Notes: generated from the letters alone by a model not told the origin. DNA of 64,000 nt from Stutzerimonas kunmingensis (GCF_014764705.1 NZ_JACXXG010000010.1:62001-126000), one strand, 5' to 3'. Shown: positions 47,876 through 55,411, counted from the stretch's first letter. Made by a program: numbers and translations.

Positions 47876-49012
47876 TCAAAGTGCGCCGTTACGCTCGAGC
47901 CGATAGCTGCTGATCGCCTCGTACACCGCCTTGCGCAGCCGATTGATGCCGCCGATGGGACGATGCTCCGGCAGTGCGTGCCAGGGGTTGAAGCTGAGGT
48001 TGTCGCAGGCGAGATTCTGCTCGGGGCTGTCGAAGTCCTGCGGCGGCAGGCGGATGTCGGCGACCGTCTCGAATGGCGCGATGGCTTCGTCCCACTCGAT
48101 GCTGGTGTCCTCAATGGGCATGTAGTGCTCGGCGTTCTGCCGCTGCACCTGCAGGGCGAAGCAGGCGGGCGCGCGGTCGAGGGACAGCTGCTGATAGAGC
48201 GCACTGCGCAGGAAGTTCGGCAGGTCGCGGTTCTGCTCGGGTAGCTGGTAGGTTGGGCAGTTCTCCGGCGTCGGGATGACCCGGTACTTGATGCTATGCG
48301 GGCCGAACTTGTAGGGCGCCACCGAGCTGTAGGTGGTGGCAACCGGGCTTTGCGGTGCAGGCGCCAGGGTCTGCAACGCGATAAACAGATGGCGCAGCTC
48401 CCAGCTGCGCGGATCAACGCTCGGGAAGAACGCCAGCGCCTTCTTGCCCTGCGCCTGGGCGGCGAAGTTGCTGCGGTATTCGGCAACGTCGCGGACGAAG
48501 AACACCGGGTGGTTGAACATCACGAAGTCCTGCTCACTGGCGTGGCGCGGGTCGCGGCTGAGCTTTTCCCCCGGCACGTCGAGCAGCTTGATCGCCATAC
48601 CACGCGCGTCCCGGATGCGGTCGAACTGCGGATAGGCGTTGCCGTTGGACAGTCGCACCCAGGCCTGCCAGGTCTTGCCCGGTTCGCTGAAAACGCCCTG
48701 GCGCAGCATGGGCTGCAGGTCGGCGCGCACGCTGACCTCGGCGCGCACGCAGCCGTGGGCCTTGGCATGGGCGTCGCGCAGCACACGGGTGTTCCCGCTG
48801 TACTGCTCTACCACGGCAATGGCGTCGGCGATGATCGCCTGGGTGTCGGCCGCTTCGCTCGGCGCGATGACTTCTTCGCTGGAGACGGGGCCACGATGGG
48901 TGAGGTGAAAGTGGACGGCGGCAATCGCCCAGCCTGCCAGGCCCACGGCGGTGACGGCGAGCAGCAGCCGGCCCAGCAGGCGACCGATCCAGAGCCAGAG
49001 TCTTGTCAGCAT
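47876..49012 (-). CDS. Membrane-anchored catalase-fold protein
   Basis: The 378-aa protein has an N-terminal membrane anchor (LLGRLLLAVTAVGLAGWAIAA) and a catalase-like core. The distal histidine motif is visible (RDAHAKAHGCVRAE, like the HAKG of catalases), followed by VRLSNGNAYP, RDARGMAIKLLD and DFVMFNHPVFFVRD. The canonical proximal-tyrosine motif RxFxYxDT was not found, so haem binding or true catalase activity is doubtful. It is more like the short catalase-related group that includes peroxidases and allene-oxide-synthase-like enzymes. It follows a RoxA-like cytochrome with a 26-base gap, which suggests a joint periplasmic oxidative role. Confidence 0.8.
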   Translation of the reverse strand: MLTRLWLWIGRLLGRLLLAVTAVGLAGWAIAAVHFHLTHRGPVSSEEVIAPSEAADTQAIIADAIAVVEQYSGNTRVLRDAHAKAHGCVRAEVSVRADLQPMLRQGVFSEPGKTWQAWVRLSNGNAYPQFDRIRDARGMAIKLLDVPGEKLSRDPRHASEQDFVMFNHPVFFVRDVAEYRSNFAAQAQGKKALAFFPSVDPRSWELRHLFIALQTLAPAPQSPVATTYSSVAPYKFGPHSIKYRVIPTPENCPTYQLPEQNRDLPNFLRSALYQQLSLDRAPACFALQVQRQNAEHYMPIEDTSIEWDEAIAPFETVADIRLPPQDFDSPEQNLACDNLSFNPWHALPEHRPIGGINRLRKAVYEAISSYRLERNGAL

Positions 49013-49038
49013 GAAACAGATCCTTGTGCGGGGGCAGG

Positions 49039-50910
49039 TCAGGGGCAGCTTGGGCCGGGGTTGTGGGGGGGCGCCGGCAATTCCTCGAGGCGCGGTTCGA
49101 ATCGGGGGTCGCCGAGCACCTTGAGGTACTCGACCAGCGCCCAGCGCTCGTGCGGTGCCAGTGCCCGGCCGATCACGCCGTTGCCACGGCAGCCGGCGCG
49201 GAATTCATGGCCGCGGTTGCTGTTGCCGGTGATCGCGGTATCCAGCAGAAAGCCGCCGTCGAAGCGCTCGGTGCGGATACCTACGTGCTGCGGATCGTAT
49301 TCGCGACTACCCACCCAGAACTGCTTCTGCCGTTCGGCGACCGGCGACAGCAGCTGGAACAGAGTGGGGACCGAGCCGTTATGCAGGAACGGCGGCGTCG
49401 CCCAGATGCCGTCCAGCGGACGTGCCTTGTAGCCGCGCAGTTCCTGCACGCCGATCGGCAGGCCGAAGCCGTCGAATTCCGCGCGCTCGACCTCGTCGAT
49501 GCCGGCGTCACGGTAGGCGCGCTCTTCGACATAGACCGTGATATAGGCCAGCCCCTTGGCGCTGGACAGGCTGGCGAGATCGAGCGGGCCGGCTGGCGCG
49601 CCATACAGCTGCACATCCAGACGATCCAGCTCGTCCTGAGTCCAGCCCAGACGGGTCAGGTCGAAGCGGTGGTCGGCGATATTGTCGGCCGTGGTCGGAT
49701 CGGTACCGACGAAGGAGGTGGGGATCACCTTCATGCGCCACTCGGGGTCGCGCTCGGCAGCGAAACGCTTGTCGACCGGCCTGGGCCTGGCGTCGTGGCA
49801 ATGCGCGCAGTTTTCCTTGTACAGCGCGCGACCGAGGCTGGCCTGCGTGAGATCGATCGCGCCCAGCACGTCTTCGGGCCAGCGGGGCGGGGCCAGCTGC
49901 ATGAGCGTGGTTTCCAGCCTGTGCAGGTCTCGTACGCGAACGCCCGATGCGTAGCGCTCGGCTTCGGCGACGGGCTGGCCGTTCTCATGCAGCAGCCGCA
50001 GCGTGGCGCCAACACCCAGCGCCTCGCCGATATTGCGCGCCATCGGCTGCATGGCCGAGCCGTTCCACTGCACCCAGTCGAACTTCCAGATATCCCACAG
50101 ATGCGGGTAGCTCACCGGCGCGTTGGCCACGCGGTAGTTCGCCGGATCGATGGTGTCGCCGAACACGCTGTTGGCGATGCGACCGAACGCATCGGTACGG
50201 CCGAAGCCTTCTTCGGTAGGGTAGAGCCCGCGGTGCCAGTCGTTGTAGGCGGTGCCGAGCAGACGGTCGAGCACCTGCTTGAAGTCGTGGCGCAACTGCG
50301 CGCGGTCCTGCTCGTAGCGCTCGCCCAGCACCTGCTCGGCGAAGCGACGGAACTTGAGCGGGTTGTAATAGGTGAAGGCCATGCTCATGCCCAGCGCCTG
50401 GCCAAAGGCTCCACCGCGCAAGGTCGGCACGGTGGAGGCCAGCGAATGCATCGCCGCGCCGCCGTCGATACGAATGGCCTGACCCCCATAGCGCAGCTCG
50501 CCGGTGTGGCAGGCCGCGCAGGTCACATCCAGATAGGCGCGACCGGTCTCATCATCCTCGTGGCGGGCAAAGCCGACCGGCAGGTTGCCGGGGTTCAGCG
50601 CGGTGGCTTGCTGTGCGGGATCGACCAGAAAGCCGAAGCGCGCGAGGTAGTCGGGCGTGGCGAACCTGTCCCGGCTGAAGGGCAGCTCCAGCGCACGGAA
50701 CCAGTCGTACTCCAGTCCCTTAACCTGGGTGCCTTGCGGCGTGTAGTAATAGGTCTGCCGCTGCGTGGTGTCCCACTGCTCCAGATAATGCAGCGCTTCG
50801 GGCGCTTCGTACTCTGGAAGGTTCGGGTAGGCCACGAAATACAGCCCGACCCCCACGACCAGCACGGCCAACAACAAGACAGCCCCCAGGGCTCGGCGCA
50901 GCAATCGCAT
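49039..50910 (-). CDS. Di-haem cytochrome c, RoxA/peroxidase-like
   Basis: The 623-aa protein is exported and anchored or cleaved at an N-terminal hydrophobic segment (LGAVLLLAVLVVGVGLYFV). Two c-type haem sites are present: CAACH at about residue 131 and CAHCH near 370. The long middle part and the spacing between haems match the rubber-oxygenase RoxA / di-haem peroxidase-related group rather than the shorter CcpA peroxidases. Typical pieces are GIWATPPFLHNGSVPTLFQLL and WALVEYLKVLGDPRFEPRLE. RoxA enzymes cleave polyisoprene; that cannot be inferred here. The gene is followed by the catalase-like gene. A perfect inverted repeat lies 60 bases upstream. Confidence 0.82.
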   Translation of the reverse strand: MRLLRRALGAVLLLAVLVVGVGLYFVAYPNLPEYEAPEALHYLEQWDTTQRQTYYYTPQGTQVKGLEYDWFRALELPFSRDRFATPDYLARFGFLVDPAQQATALNPGNLPVGFARHEDDETGRAYLDVTCAACHTGELRYGGQAIRIDGGAAMHSLASTVPTLRGGAFGQALGMSMAFTYYNPLKFRRFAEQVLGERYEQDRAQLRHDFKQVLDRLLGTAYNDWHRGLYPTEEGFGRTDAFGRIANSVFGDTIDPANYRVANAPVSYPHLWDIWKFDWVQWNGSAMQPMARNIGEALGVGATLRLLHENGQPVAEAERYASGVRVRDLHRLETTLMQLAPPRWPEDVLGAIDLTQASLGRALYKENCAHCHDARPRPVDKRFAAERDPEWRMKVIPTSFVGTDPTTADNIADHRFDLTRLGWTQDELDRLDVQLYGAPAGPLDLASLSSAKGLAYITVYVEERAYRDAGIDEVERAEFDGFGLPIGVQELRGYKARPLDGIWATPPFLHNGSVPTLFQLLSPVAERQKQFWVGSREYDPQHVGIRTERFDGGFLLDTAITGNSNRGHEFRAGCRGNGVIGRALAPHERWALVEYLKVLGDPRFEPRLEELPAPPHNPGPSCP

Positions 50911-50970
50911 CGGTACATCCTTGTAGCGTCATGGCGAGTGCGCGTTTATCGCAGGGTTAATAAGCAATGG

Positions 50971-50998
50971 CAATAAATGGGACAAGGAACATTTATTG
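50971..50998. promoter_or_regulatory. Perfect 9-bp inverted repeat upstream of the di-haem cytochrome gene
   Basis: CAATAAATG (50971-50979) and CATTTATTG (50990-50998) with a 10-base spacer lie 60 bases upstream of the cytochrome start, a typical position for a regulator. The A/T-rich sequence stands out in the GC-rich surroundings. The binding protein is not known. Confidence 0.4.
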
Positions 50999-51146
50999 TT
51001 TGCCGGGCAAATATCAAGGATGCGTCTAAAACGCGCGTGAGGTTAGGTTGAGGGGTGATCGGTGATGGCGCGGCAGGTTTGCCTTGAGCCGACCGGCCGT
51101 CGTTGGCAGGCGATCCGTTCATCGCTGACGGACCTGCGGAAACGCA

Positions 51147-51169
51147 AAAGCCCGCAGTGAGCGGGCTTT
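51147..51169. terminator. Bidirectional rho-independent terminator beside the tRNA fragment
   Basis: AAAGCCCGC (51147-51155), loop AGTGA and GCGGGCTTT (51161-51169) form a perfect stem with A- and T-rich arms. It lies downstream of the 3' end of the tRNA fragment, where the terminator of the original tRNA gene is expected. Confidence 0.85.
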
Positions 51170-51209
51170 GTCGGAGCGTTTCGAGCGGGACTCGAAACGA
51201 CTATCTATA

Positions 51210-51256
51210 TGGCGCATCCGGCGGGATTCGAACCCACGACCTCCTTCGGAGGGCAA
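51210..51256 (-). repeat. tRNA 3'-half remnant (arginine type), probable att site
   Basis: Read on the minus strand, the sequence contains a full T-arm (GTGGG, TTCGAAT, CCCGC), the acceptor 3' strand CGGATGC, a discriminator G and CCA. Before it stands CTCCGAA, which fits the anticodon loop of tRNA-Arg(CCG), but the spacing is about three bases short and no D-arm or 5' acceptor follows. It is thus a displaced 3' fragment and not a working tRNA. Such copies mark the end of elements that integrate into tRNA genes; the intact gene should lie at the far right end of the element. Confidence 0.7.
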
Positions 51257-51551
51257 AATTTATAGCTGAGCGTCAAATGTTATTTTTCGGCGATAAACGG
51301 TCTGGATGGTCGTATACTTGGCTAAGCGCTTGATATTTAGCAATATCTATTATCACCATGTTGTGCCAATTTGCTTCGATTAATCGAGGCTCAAAACCGA
51401 TTCGCAACTATCTCGGCACAAAATTTGGCACGTAAATATATTGCCGTTTGACATAGAGCTGTGCGATAGGCCCGCCGCGTCAGGATAGTTGTCGTGTGAG
51501 TTGATTCGATGAGTCTTGGTCGGTGGGCGGAAGTGAGAGCCGTGTGGCGCG

Positions 51552-51698
51552 TTATTCGATAGAGCTTTGGTGCTCAGTCGGCGATTGGCCGCCAGTGGGT
51601 GCGGCTTCGTACGCCTGCTCGGCCAGCTCGATCAGCTGCCACTGGGTGAGGTTGTCGTTGCACGGACAAATGCAGCTCTTACGGGTCGCAGTCGTGAC
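51552..51698 (-). pseudogene. Possible remnant of a Cys-rich protein gene
   Basis: A minus-strand frame is open for 48 codons between stops and encodes a natural-looking end: SCICPCNDNLTQWQLIELAE, then QAYEAAPTGGQ. It lacks any ATG, GTG or TTG start in a useful place. It may be the 3' stump of a gene cut by the insertion or rearrangement at the element's end. The evidence is thin. Confidence 0.25.
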
Positions 51699-51995
51699 CT
51701 ACAGGCAGAAAGATAGCCATGGCAGGGCGGGGCCAGTTTGGCCAGCGCATACCCTCTCGCAGGCACCGCTTGATCACGCCAGGCATCTGCTCTGTATCTA
51801 AGGTGGCCGATCTCCTCGGTGTGCATAGGTCGACGACTATCTAGCCAGGGGCGTTGCAATCGACTGCAGAATCGCTATGTCGTATGCATCTGGAACCATA
51901 CATTTCTGCAATTTTTTATTGAATTATGTAGTGATAGACGTATACTTAAGCTGATCGTGTTTACAAAGTTTACGGTGTAACCGGAGGGTGCTAAA

Positions 51996-52259
51996 ATGGC
52001 TTCGCCTGTTCTGTCGTTTCGCCTTGACGAAGAAATCGTCTCCCAGCTGGACAAGCTGGCCGAGGCTACCGACCGGGATCGTCTGTACCATGTAAAGCGT
52101 GCTATGGCTCGTTACCTCGAGTCCGAGTCGTGGCACCTGCAGGCGATCGAGGTCGGCATCGAAGCTGCGGACGCGGGCAAACTTACTGATCTAGCAGCCG
52201 TCAAGGCTAAGTGGGTGAGCCGTGCCGAAAATCGTAATAACCGATCCAGCGGACAGTGA
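51996..52259 (+). CDS. Antitoxin of a ParD/RHH type
   Basis: The 87-aa protein begins SPVLSFRLDEEIVSQLDKLAEATDRDR, a ribbon-helix-helix DNA-binding start, and has an acidic/helical tail (ATDAG-like AIEVGIEAADAGKLTDLAAV) that would wrap the toxin. It should neutralise the ParE-like toxin encoded directly after it and repress their promoter. The start has a very good ribosome site (GGAGGG seven bases upstream). The stop lies within the toxin gene, an overlap of 38 bases typical of toxin-antitoxin pairs. Confidence 0.88.
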   Translation: MASPVLSFRLDEEIVSQLDKLAEATDRDRLYHVKRAMARYLESESWHLQAIEVGIEAADAGKLTDLAAVKAKWVSRAENRNNRSSGQ

Positions 52260-52512
52260 TCTAGACGCGATCTTCGATTACTACGGTCCTCTCGTTGGAG
52301 AGGACCACGCAAACGCAATCATCGTGCAGATCCTAGAGCAGCTAGAACTCTTGGAAGCATTCCCTGGGATGGGGCGTCCCTCGCTCAAGCCTGACGTGCG
52401 GGAAGTGGTCATCACACGCTATCCATTCCTCGCGCCCTACCGCGTCGTGAACGATGAGATCCAGATCCTCAGGGTAGTGCATCAGCGAGCCGAGCACCCC
52501 AGCGATTGGTAA
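52222..52512 (+). CDS. ParE/RelE-family toxin
   Basis: The 96-aa protein has the ParE/RelE fold: KIVITDPADSDLDAIFDYYG, LELLEAFPGMGRPSLKPDVREVVITRYPF and the end PYRVVNDEIQILRVVHQRAEHP. ParE toxins poison gyrase while RelE members cut mRNA; the sequence does not settle which. The start is GTG at 52222, inside the antitoxin gene. Placed at the left edge of the integrative element, the pair probably keeps the element in the population by post-segregational killing. Confidence 0.88.
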   Translation: MPKIVITDPADSDLDAIFDYYGPLVGEDHANAIIVQILEQLELLEAFPGMGRPSLKPDVREVVITRYPFLAPYRVVNDEIQILRVVHQRAEHPSDW

Positions 52513-52893
52513 AAGTCCCGGAAGGGGGTTTTCGTTTTTGGGCTAAGGGTTTGGGGGCAATGGAACCAAAATCCAAGCGGAAGGGCTTCTGCCACACCTA
52601 ATCGCGACTGCCATCTGCCCGGCTTGCTATTCAGCTAGCCGGAACCCTTCCCCAATAGACAGACGCCTTGGCAGATCCTGGCGGTAATACGTCAGGAAAT
52701 GCCGGAACAGGCCCTATCCTAGCGTTGCGCAGGTTGCCGCCCTGGCGGCCCGACTAAGCCATAGCCATTTCGCACTGCGAAATGGCTATGGCGGTTCACA
52801 GACAGCGACTGAAGTACCTAGTGCGAATGCGAAATGGCTGAATATCAGTTGGATTTGACCAAATATTTCCGACCTTAGCTGATGCCAGCTAGT
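52513..52893. other. Non-coding region with a large palindrome
   Basis: There is no convincing gene in these 381 bases between the toxin gene and the 197-aa minus-strand gene. They contain a perfect 35-base palindrome (52758-52792) and a further 12-base half copy at 52828-52839, described separately. Confidence 0.6.
52758..52792. repeat. Perfect 35-base palindrome with an extra half copy nearby
   Basis: The 17-base arm 52758-52774 (GCCATAGCCATTTCGCA) is exactly inverted at 52776-52792 around a single C. The element TGCGAAATGGCT recurs once more at 52828-52839. No T-run follows, so this is not an ordinary terminator. It could be a folding single-strand recombination or replication site, or a dimer-binding operator. 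Confidence 0.8.
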
Positions 52894-53487
52894 TCAGCCA
52901 CGGATGGTAATGTCGATTTGCTCAACCCCAACCCCAAACCTCAATGCTAATCCTCGCTTCGCCTCATCAATCGACAATGACTTTGGCTCTTCCTGCGCAG
53001 GCAATATCGGATCGTCAATCGTAGCGGCCTCGTAGTCATCACCTGGCATCTCTTTGGGTTCCACGTCTCCAAAATCAATATGACTGCCAAGTCGCGTCCA
53101 GGACAGGCCTTCGAGGTCATCAAGGGTGTGGATGCCGTAATCTGACAATTTAGTGTATGCGACAGGGTTTCGATTCCCATCCCATGAATTAGGGACGTTC
53201 AATTCTGCGAATGCAGATATCTTTATGATCGATCGATCCGAAGCACCCTGTTCCGTTGATTTCGTTACCGTGCTGATCTTGCCGATAAGAAACGCCGATT
53301 GATGCTCAGCCGTAGCTTGGCCCCAAGTCTGGTTTCTGTTCTGCACACACACCAGGTACTTACGCTTCGACGCTTTTGACATGTCAATCCGCCAAGCCTG
53401 GCTGCCACCCTCATAAAGAATTCTGTCCTTACCGCGACAGGTGTAAACCGTTACGCACTCTTCATTTCCAACATCTTCAATCATCAT
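52894..53487 (-). CDS. Hypothetical protein of the integrative element
   Basis: The 197-aa protein has no signal peptide or membrane segment. It begins MMIEDVGNEECVTVYTCRG and contains RKYLVCVQNRNQTWGQATAE, SIIKISAFAELNVPNSWDG and ends in GLALRFGVGVEQIDITIRG, a likely small C-terminal domain. Codon use is more A/T-rich than in the chromosomal genes, pointing to transfer. It stands alone between the toxin-antitoxin pair and the recombinase and runs the other way. The first codon of the frame is GTG at 53490; ATG at 53487 or 53484 is more likely. I do not recognise it; a DNA-modification or defence accessory role would be pure guess. Confidence 0.55.
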   Translation of the reverse strand: MMIEDVGNEECVTVYTCRGKDRILYEGGSQAWRIDMSKASKRKYLVCVQNRNQTWGQATAEHQSAFLIGKISTVTKSTEQGASDRSIIKISAFAELNVPNSWDGNRNPVAYTKLSDYGIHTLDDLEGLSWTRLGSHIDFGDVEPKEMPGDDYEAATIDDPILPAQEEPKSLSIDEAKRGLALRFGVGVEQIDITIRG

Positions 53488-53490
53488 CAC

Positions 53491-53805
53491 AAGCTACTCC
53501 GCCACTAGGCAATCACTACTTAAACACTAAGCTGATAGTACCCTGTATTTATTAGTCGTCAACTAGTGTCTGCGTAGTGATTGCTTACGCTGCGTCTATC
53601 CGCGTGTTTAGCTGGCGCAAACGCCTGCCCGTCCTGGGCGTGATGAACGACGCGCCCTGGTCTAATCAGTCACCAATCACGGGCCATTTAATTAACGATA
53701 AAATACGTTATCGTTATATTTGAAGAACGCCGACGTCGATGAATTTGCGTCGGGAAGGGTCGTGATCGCAAATGACCAGGGGAACCCATCAAGAGGACGT
53801 TCCCC
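53491..53805. other. Divergent intergenic region, unknown gene / recombinase leader
   Basis: These 315 bases separate two divergent genes. The right half carries an A/T-rich inverted repeat (53693-53716) and the ribosome site for the 53-aa ORF. No other coding frame is convincing. Confidence 0.5.
53693..53716. promoter_or_regulatory. A/T-rich inverted repeat upstream of the recombinase unit
   Basis: TAACGATAA (53693-53701) and TTATCGTTA (53708-53716) are perfect inverted copies with a 6-base spacer, about 90 bases upstream of the 53-aa ORF and recombinase. It could be the operator of a regulator controlling excision, or a recombinase arm site. Confidence 0.5.
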
Positions 53806-53967
53806 ATGTTCTACGATGACGACACTTGCCCGCTCTGCGGCCTTCCCTATCAGGCTGTGGAATGGATCGAGGATCTATCCGGGATCGGTGACGACCTCAC
53901 TGACCTGATGATCTTCCAGGACGACGATGAGCTGTGCGCCTGCATGGCAGAGGACGAGAATGAATGA
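53806..53967 (+). CDS. 53-aa acidic protein with paired cysteines, coupled to the recombinase
   Basis: A short frame starts MFYDDDTCPLCGLPYQ and ends MAEDENE; it is strongly acidic. CPLC and a later CAC give a possible zinc-binding set. The ribosome site AGAGGA stands nine bases before the ATG. Its stop overlaps the recombinase start region (recombinase ATG at 53960 lies seven bases inside), so the two are very likely co-translated. The role could be as a recombination directionality or accessory factor; that is inference only. Confidence 0.6.
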   Translation: MFYDDDTCPLCGLPYQAVEWIEDLSGIGDDLTDLMIFQDDDELCACMAEDENE

Positions 53968-54937
53968 TCTGATCGCACAACCAGCCGGTGTCCTGCAGGT
54001 CGCAAGTGAGCGCCGCCTCACAGCAGCCGAGTTCCAGGGCTTGGCCGAAGTGCCAGCTGCGGCCGAGTGGTTTGCGAACCTGGACAACCCGCGCACGCGC
54101 CGTGCCTACCAGGGCGATATTGAGGACTTCAACAGTTTCATTGGCATCAGCAGCCCGGACCAGTTCCGAGCTGTAACCCGGGCGCATGTCCTCGCCTGGC
54201 GTCGTCAGCTCGAACAGCGCGGCCTGGCCGGGGCGACGATCCGGCGCAAGCTGGCCGCGCTGGCCAGCCTGTTCGATCACCTGCTTGAATGCAATGCCGT
54301 CTCCGGCGGGAACCCGGTGCATGGGGTGAAGCGTCCGAAGATCGAAAGTAACGAAGGCAAGACACCGGCGCTAGGCGATTACCAGGCGAAGGCACTGCTC
54401 GATGCACCGGATCCGTCGACAATCAAGGGCATGCGTGATCGGGCGATTCTCGCGGTGTTGCTGTATCACGGGCTTCGTCGCGAGGAGGCAGCACGACTTA
54501 CCGTCCCAGATCTGCAGGAACGTCGGGGCATCAAGCATTTATGTGTTCACGGTAAAGGCGGCAAGCTGCGGTACCTGCCTTTACACCCGGTTGCAGCCGA
54601 GCGGATCTATGCCTACCTCGAGGCGTCAGGTCATCACCTGTCGCAGGAGCGAGCCCCCTTGTTTATGCCGCTACGCGGTCGCAGCACCGGCTCCGGCGTG
54701 TCGGCCAATGGCATTTACGCATTGGTGGGGGAGTATGCCCGGGCGGCCGGCATCGAAGTGGCGGGGCTCGGAGTGCATGGGCTGCGAGCCACGGCCGCGA
54801 CCAACGCGCTTGAACACGAGGCCGACATCGCCAAGGTTCAACAATGGCTAGGGCACGCCAATATCAGCACGACGCGCATCTACGATCGCCGTCAGATGAG
54901 GCCTGAGGACTCGCCTACATTCCGAGTCAAATACTGA
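53960..54937 (+). CDS. Tyrosine recombinase/integrase, XerC/D-like
   Basis: The 325-aa protein has an N-terminal SAM-like DNA-binding domain (TRRAYQGDIEDFNSFI, about residues 40-130) and a C-terminal catalytic domain with the first arginine in LLYHGLRREEAARL, the lysine region GKGGKLRYLPL, HGLRATAATNALEH (H-x-x-R), the late His in QQWLGHANISTT and the tyrosine nucleophile in TRIYDRRQ. It may integrate the element at the tRNA site, or act as an internal resolvase. It lies 2.7 kb from the att fragment, which is not the adjacent position of typical P4-type integrases, so the first role is not certain. The start at 53960 overlaps the 53-aa ORF. Confidence 0.9.
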   Translation: MNDLIAQPAGVLQVASERRLTAAEFQGLAEVPAAAEWFANLDNPRTRRAYQGDIEDFNSFIGISSPDQFRAVTRAHVLAWRRQLEQRGLAGATIRRKLAALASLFDHLLECNAVSGGNPVHGVKRPKIESNEGKTPALGDYQAKALLDAPDPSTIKGMRDRAILAVLLYHGLRREEAARLTVPDLQERRGIKHLCVHGKGGKLRYLPLHPVAAERIYAYLEASGHHLSQERAPLFMPLRGRSTGSGVSANGIYALVGEYARAAGIEVAGLGVHGLRATAATNALEHEADIAKVQQWLGHANISTTRIYDRRQMRPEDSPTFRVKY

Positions 54938-55031
54938 TCACCATGCTGATCACCACGCCGATAATCCATTGGCACAGAAGCGAGCATGTCACGGCCACCA
55001 TGCTGGTGGTGCGGCTTTTGTGCAGGCATAA

Positions 55032-55057
55032 AAAAACCGCCTGAGAGGGCGGTTTTT
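55032..55057. terminator. Rho-independent terminator after the recombinase gene
   Basis: AAAAACCGCC (55032-55041), loop TGAGAG and GGCGGTTTTT (55048-55057) form a perfect 10-bp stem with A- and T-tracts, working in both directions. Confidence 0.88.
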
Positions 55058-55060
55058 CCC

Positions 55061-55088
55061 AAGCGTTACGTTGAGAGGCGTAACGCTT
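55061..55088. repeat. Perfect 10-bp inverted repeat
   Basis: AAGCGTTACG (55061-55070) and CGTAACGCTT (55079-55088) are exact inverted copies with an 8-base spacer, directly after the terminator. No T-run follows. It may be a protein-binding site. Confidence 0.65.
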
Positions 55089-55100
55089 GCACATCCGTTA

Positions 55101-55122
55101 CACCAGATGCGTCTATTCACGT
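55101..55122. repeat. 22-base direct repeat, copy 1
   Basis: The sequence 55101-55122 (core GATGCGTCTATTCACGT) recurs at 55412-55433 with one mismatch in 22, in the same orientation. Confidence 0.75.
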
Positions 55123-55411
55123 GGGTTCATCCTAGATCATGGTGCAACTCCGATCAACCCCTTAACCGCCATGGTGGTGGTCACCAGGTGTACGGAAGCG
55201 AATCCATCCATCACCACCACCATGACCACCATGCCGATTGACCCTGCAAAAAAGCAATTTGCCATAATTCGAAAACGGGTATCATCATTGTCGCTCACTA
55301 CGAGCTTAGACCCCGGATGGGGGAGCCAGAAGTCGACAGGATTCTTCGCCCCCTCAAGCTCAGCCTGAGAAACTGGGCCCGGACATAGAGGGGATCACAA
55401 CCTGGTCGCCT

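Larger units (their letters stand above)
50911..51995. other. Gene-poor boundary region between chromosome and integrative element
   Basis: No gene in these 1085 bases is convincing. It holds an inverted repeat (50971-50998), a terminator (51147-51169), a tRNA 3' fragment (51210-51256) and an open minus-strand stretch (51552-51698). From the tRNA fragment rightward the base composition becomes clearly A/T-richer than in the chromosomal part. Confidence 0.6.

Noticed and set aside
49024-50976. 650-aa plus-strand frame opposite the di-haem cytochrome
   Set aside because: The haem-binding CxxCH motifs and signal segment are on the minus strand; this frame has no recognisable domain.
51210-51290. 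Complete tRNA gene
   Set aside because: Only the T-arm, acceptor 3' strand and part of an anticodon-like loop are present. No D-arm or matching 5' acceptor strand is found.
51103-51333. Plus-strand 76-aa frame with GGIRTHDLLRR
   Set aside because: This is the well-known artefact of translating tRNA T-arm and acceptor sequence from the opposite strand; it covers the tRNA remnant and has no other support.
51523-51801. 92-aa plus-strand frame in the boundary region
   Set aside because: No ribosome site, odd composition and no family likeness; the opposite strand has the more natural-looking remnant.
55087-55368. 93-aa plus-strand frame after the recombinase
   Set aside because: It starts inside an inverted repeat, lacks a ribosome site and contains one copy of the repeat region; no recognisable protein sequence.
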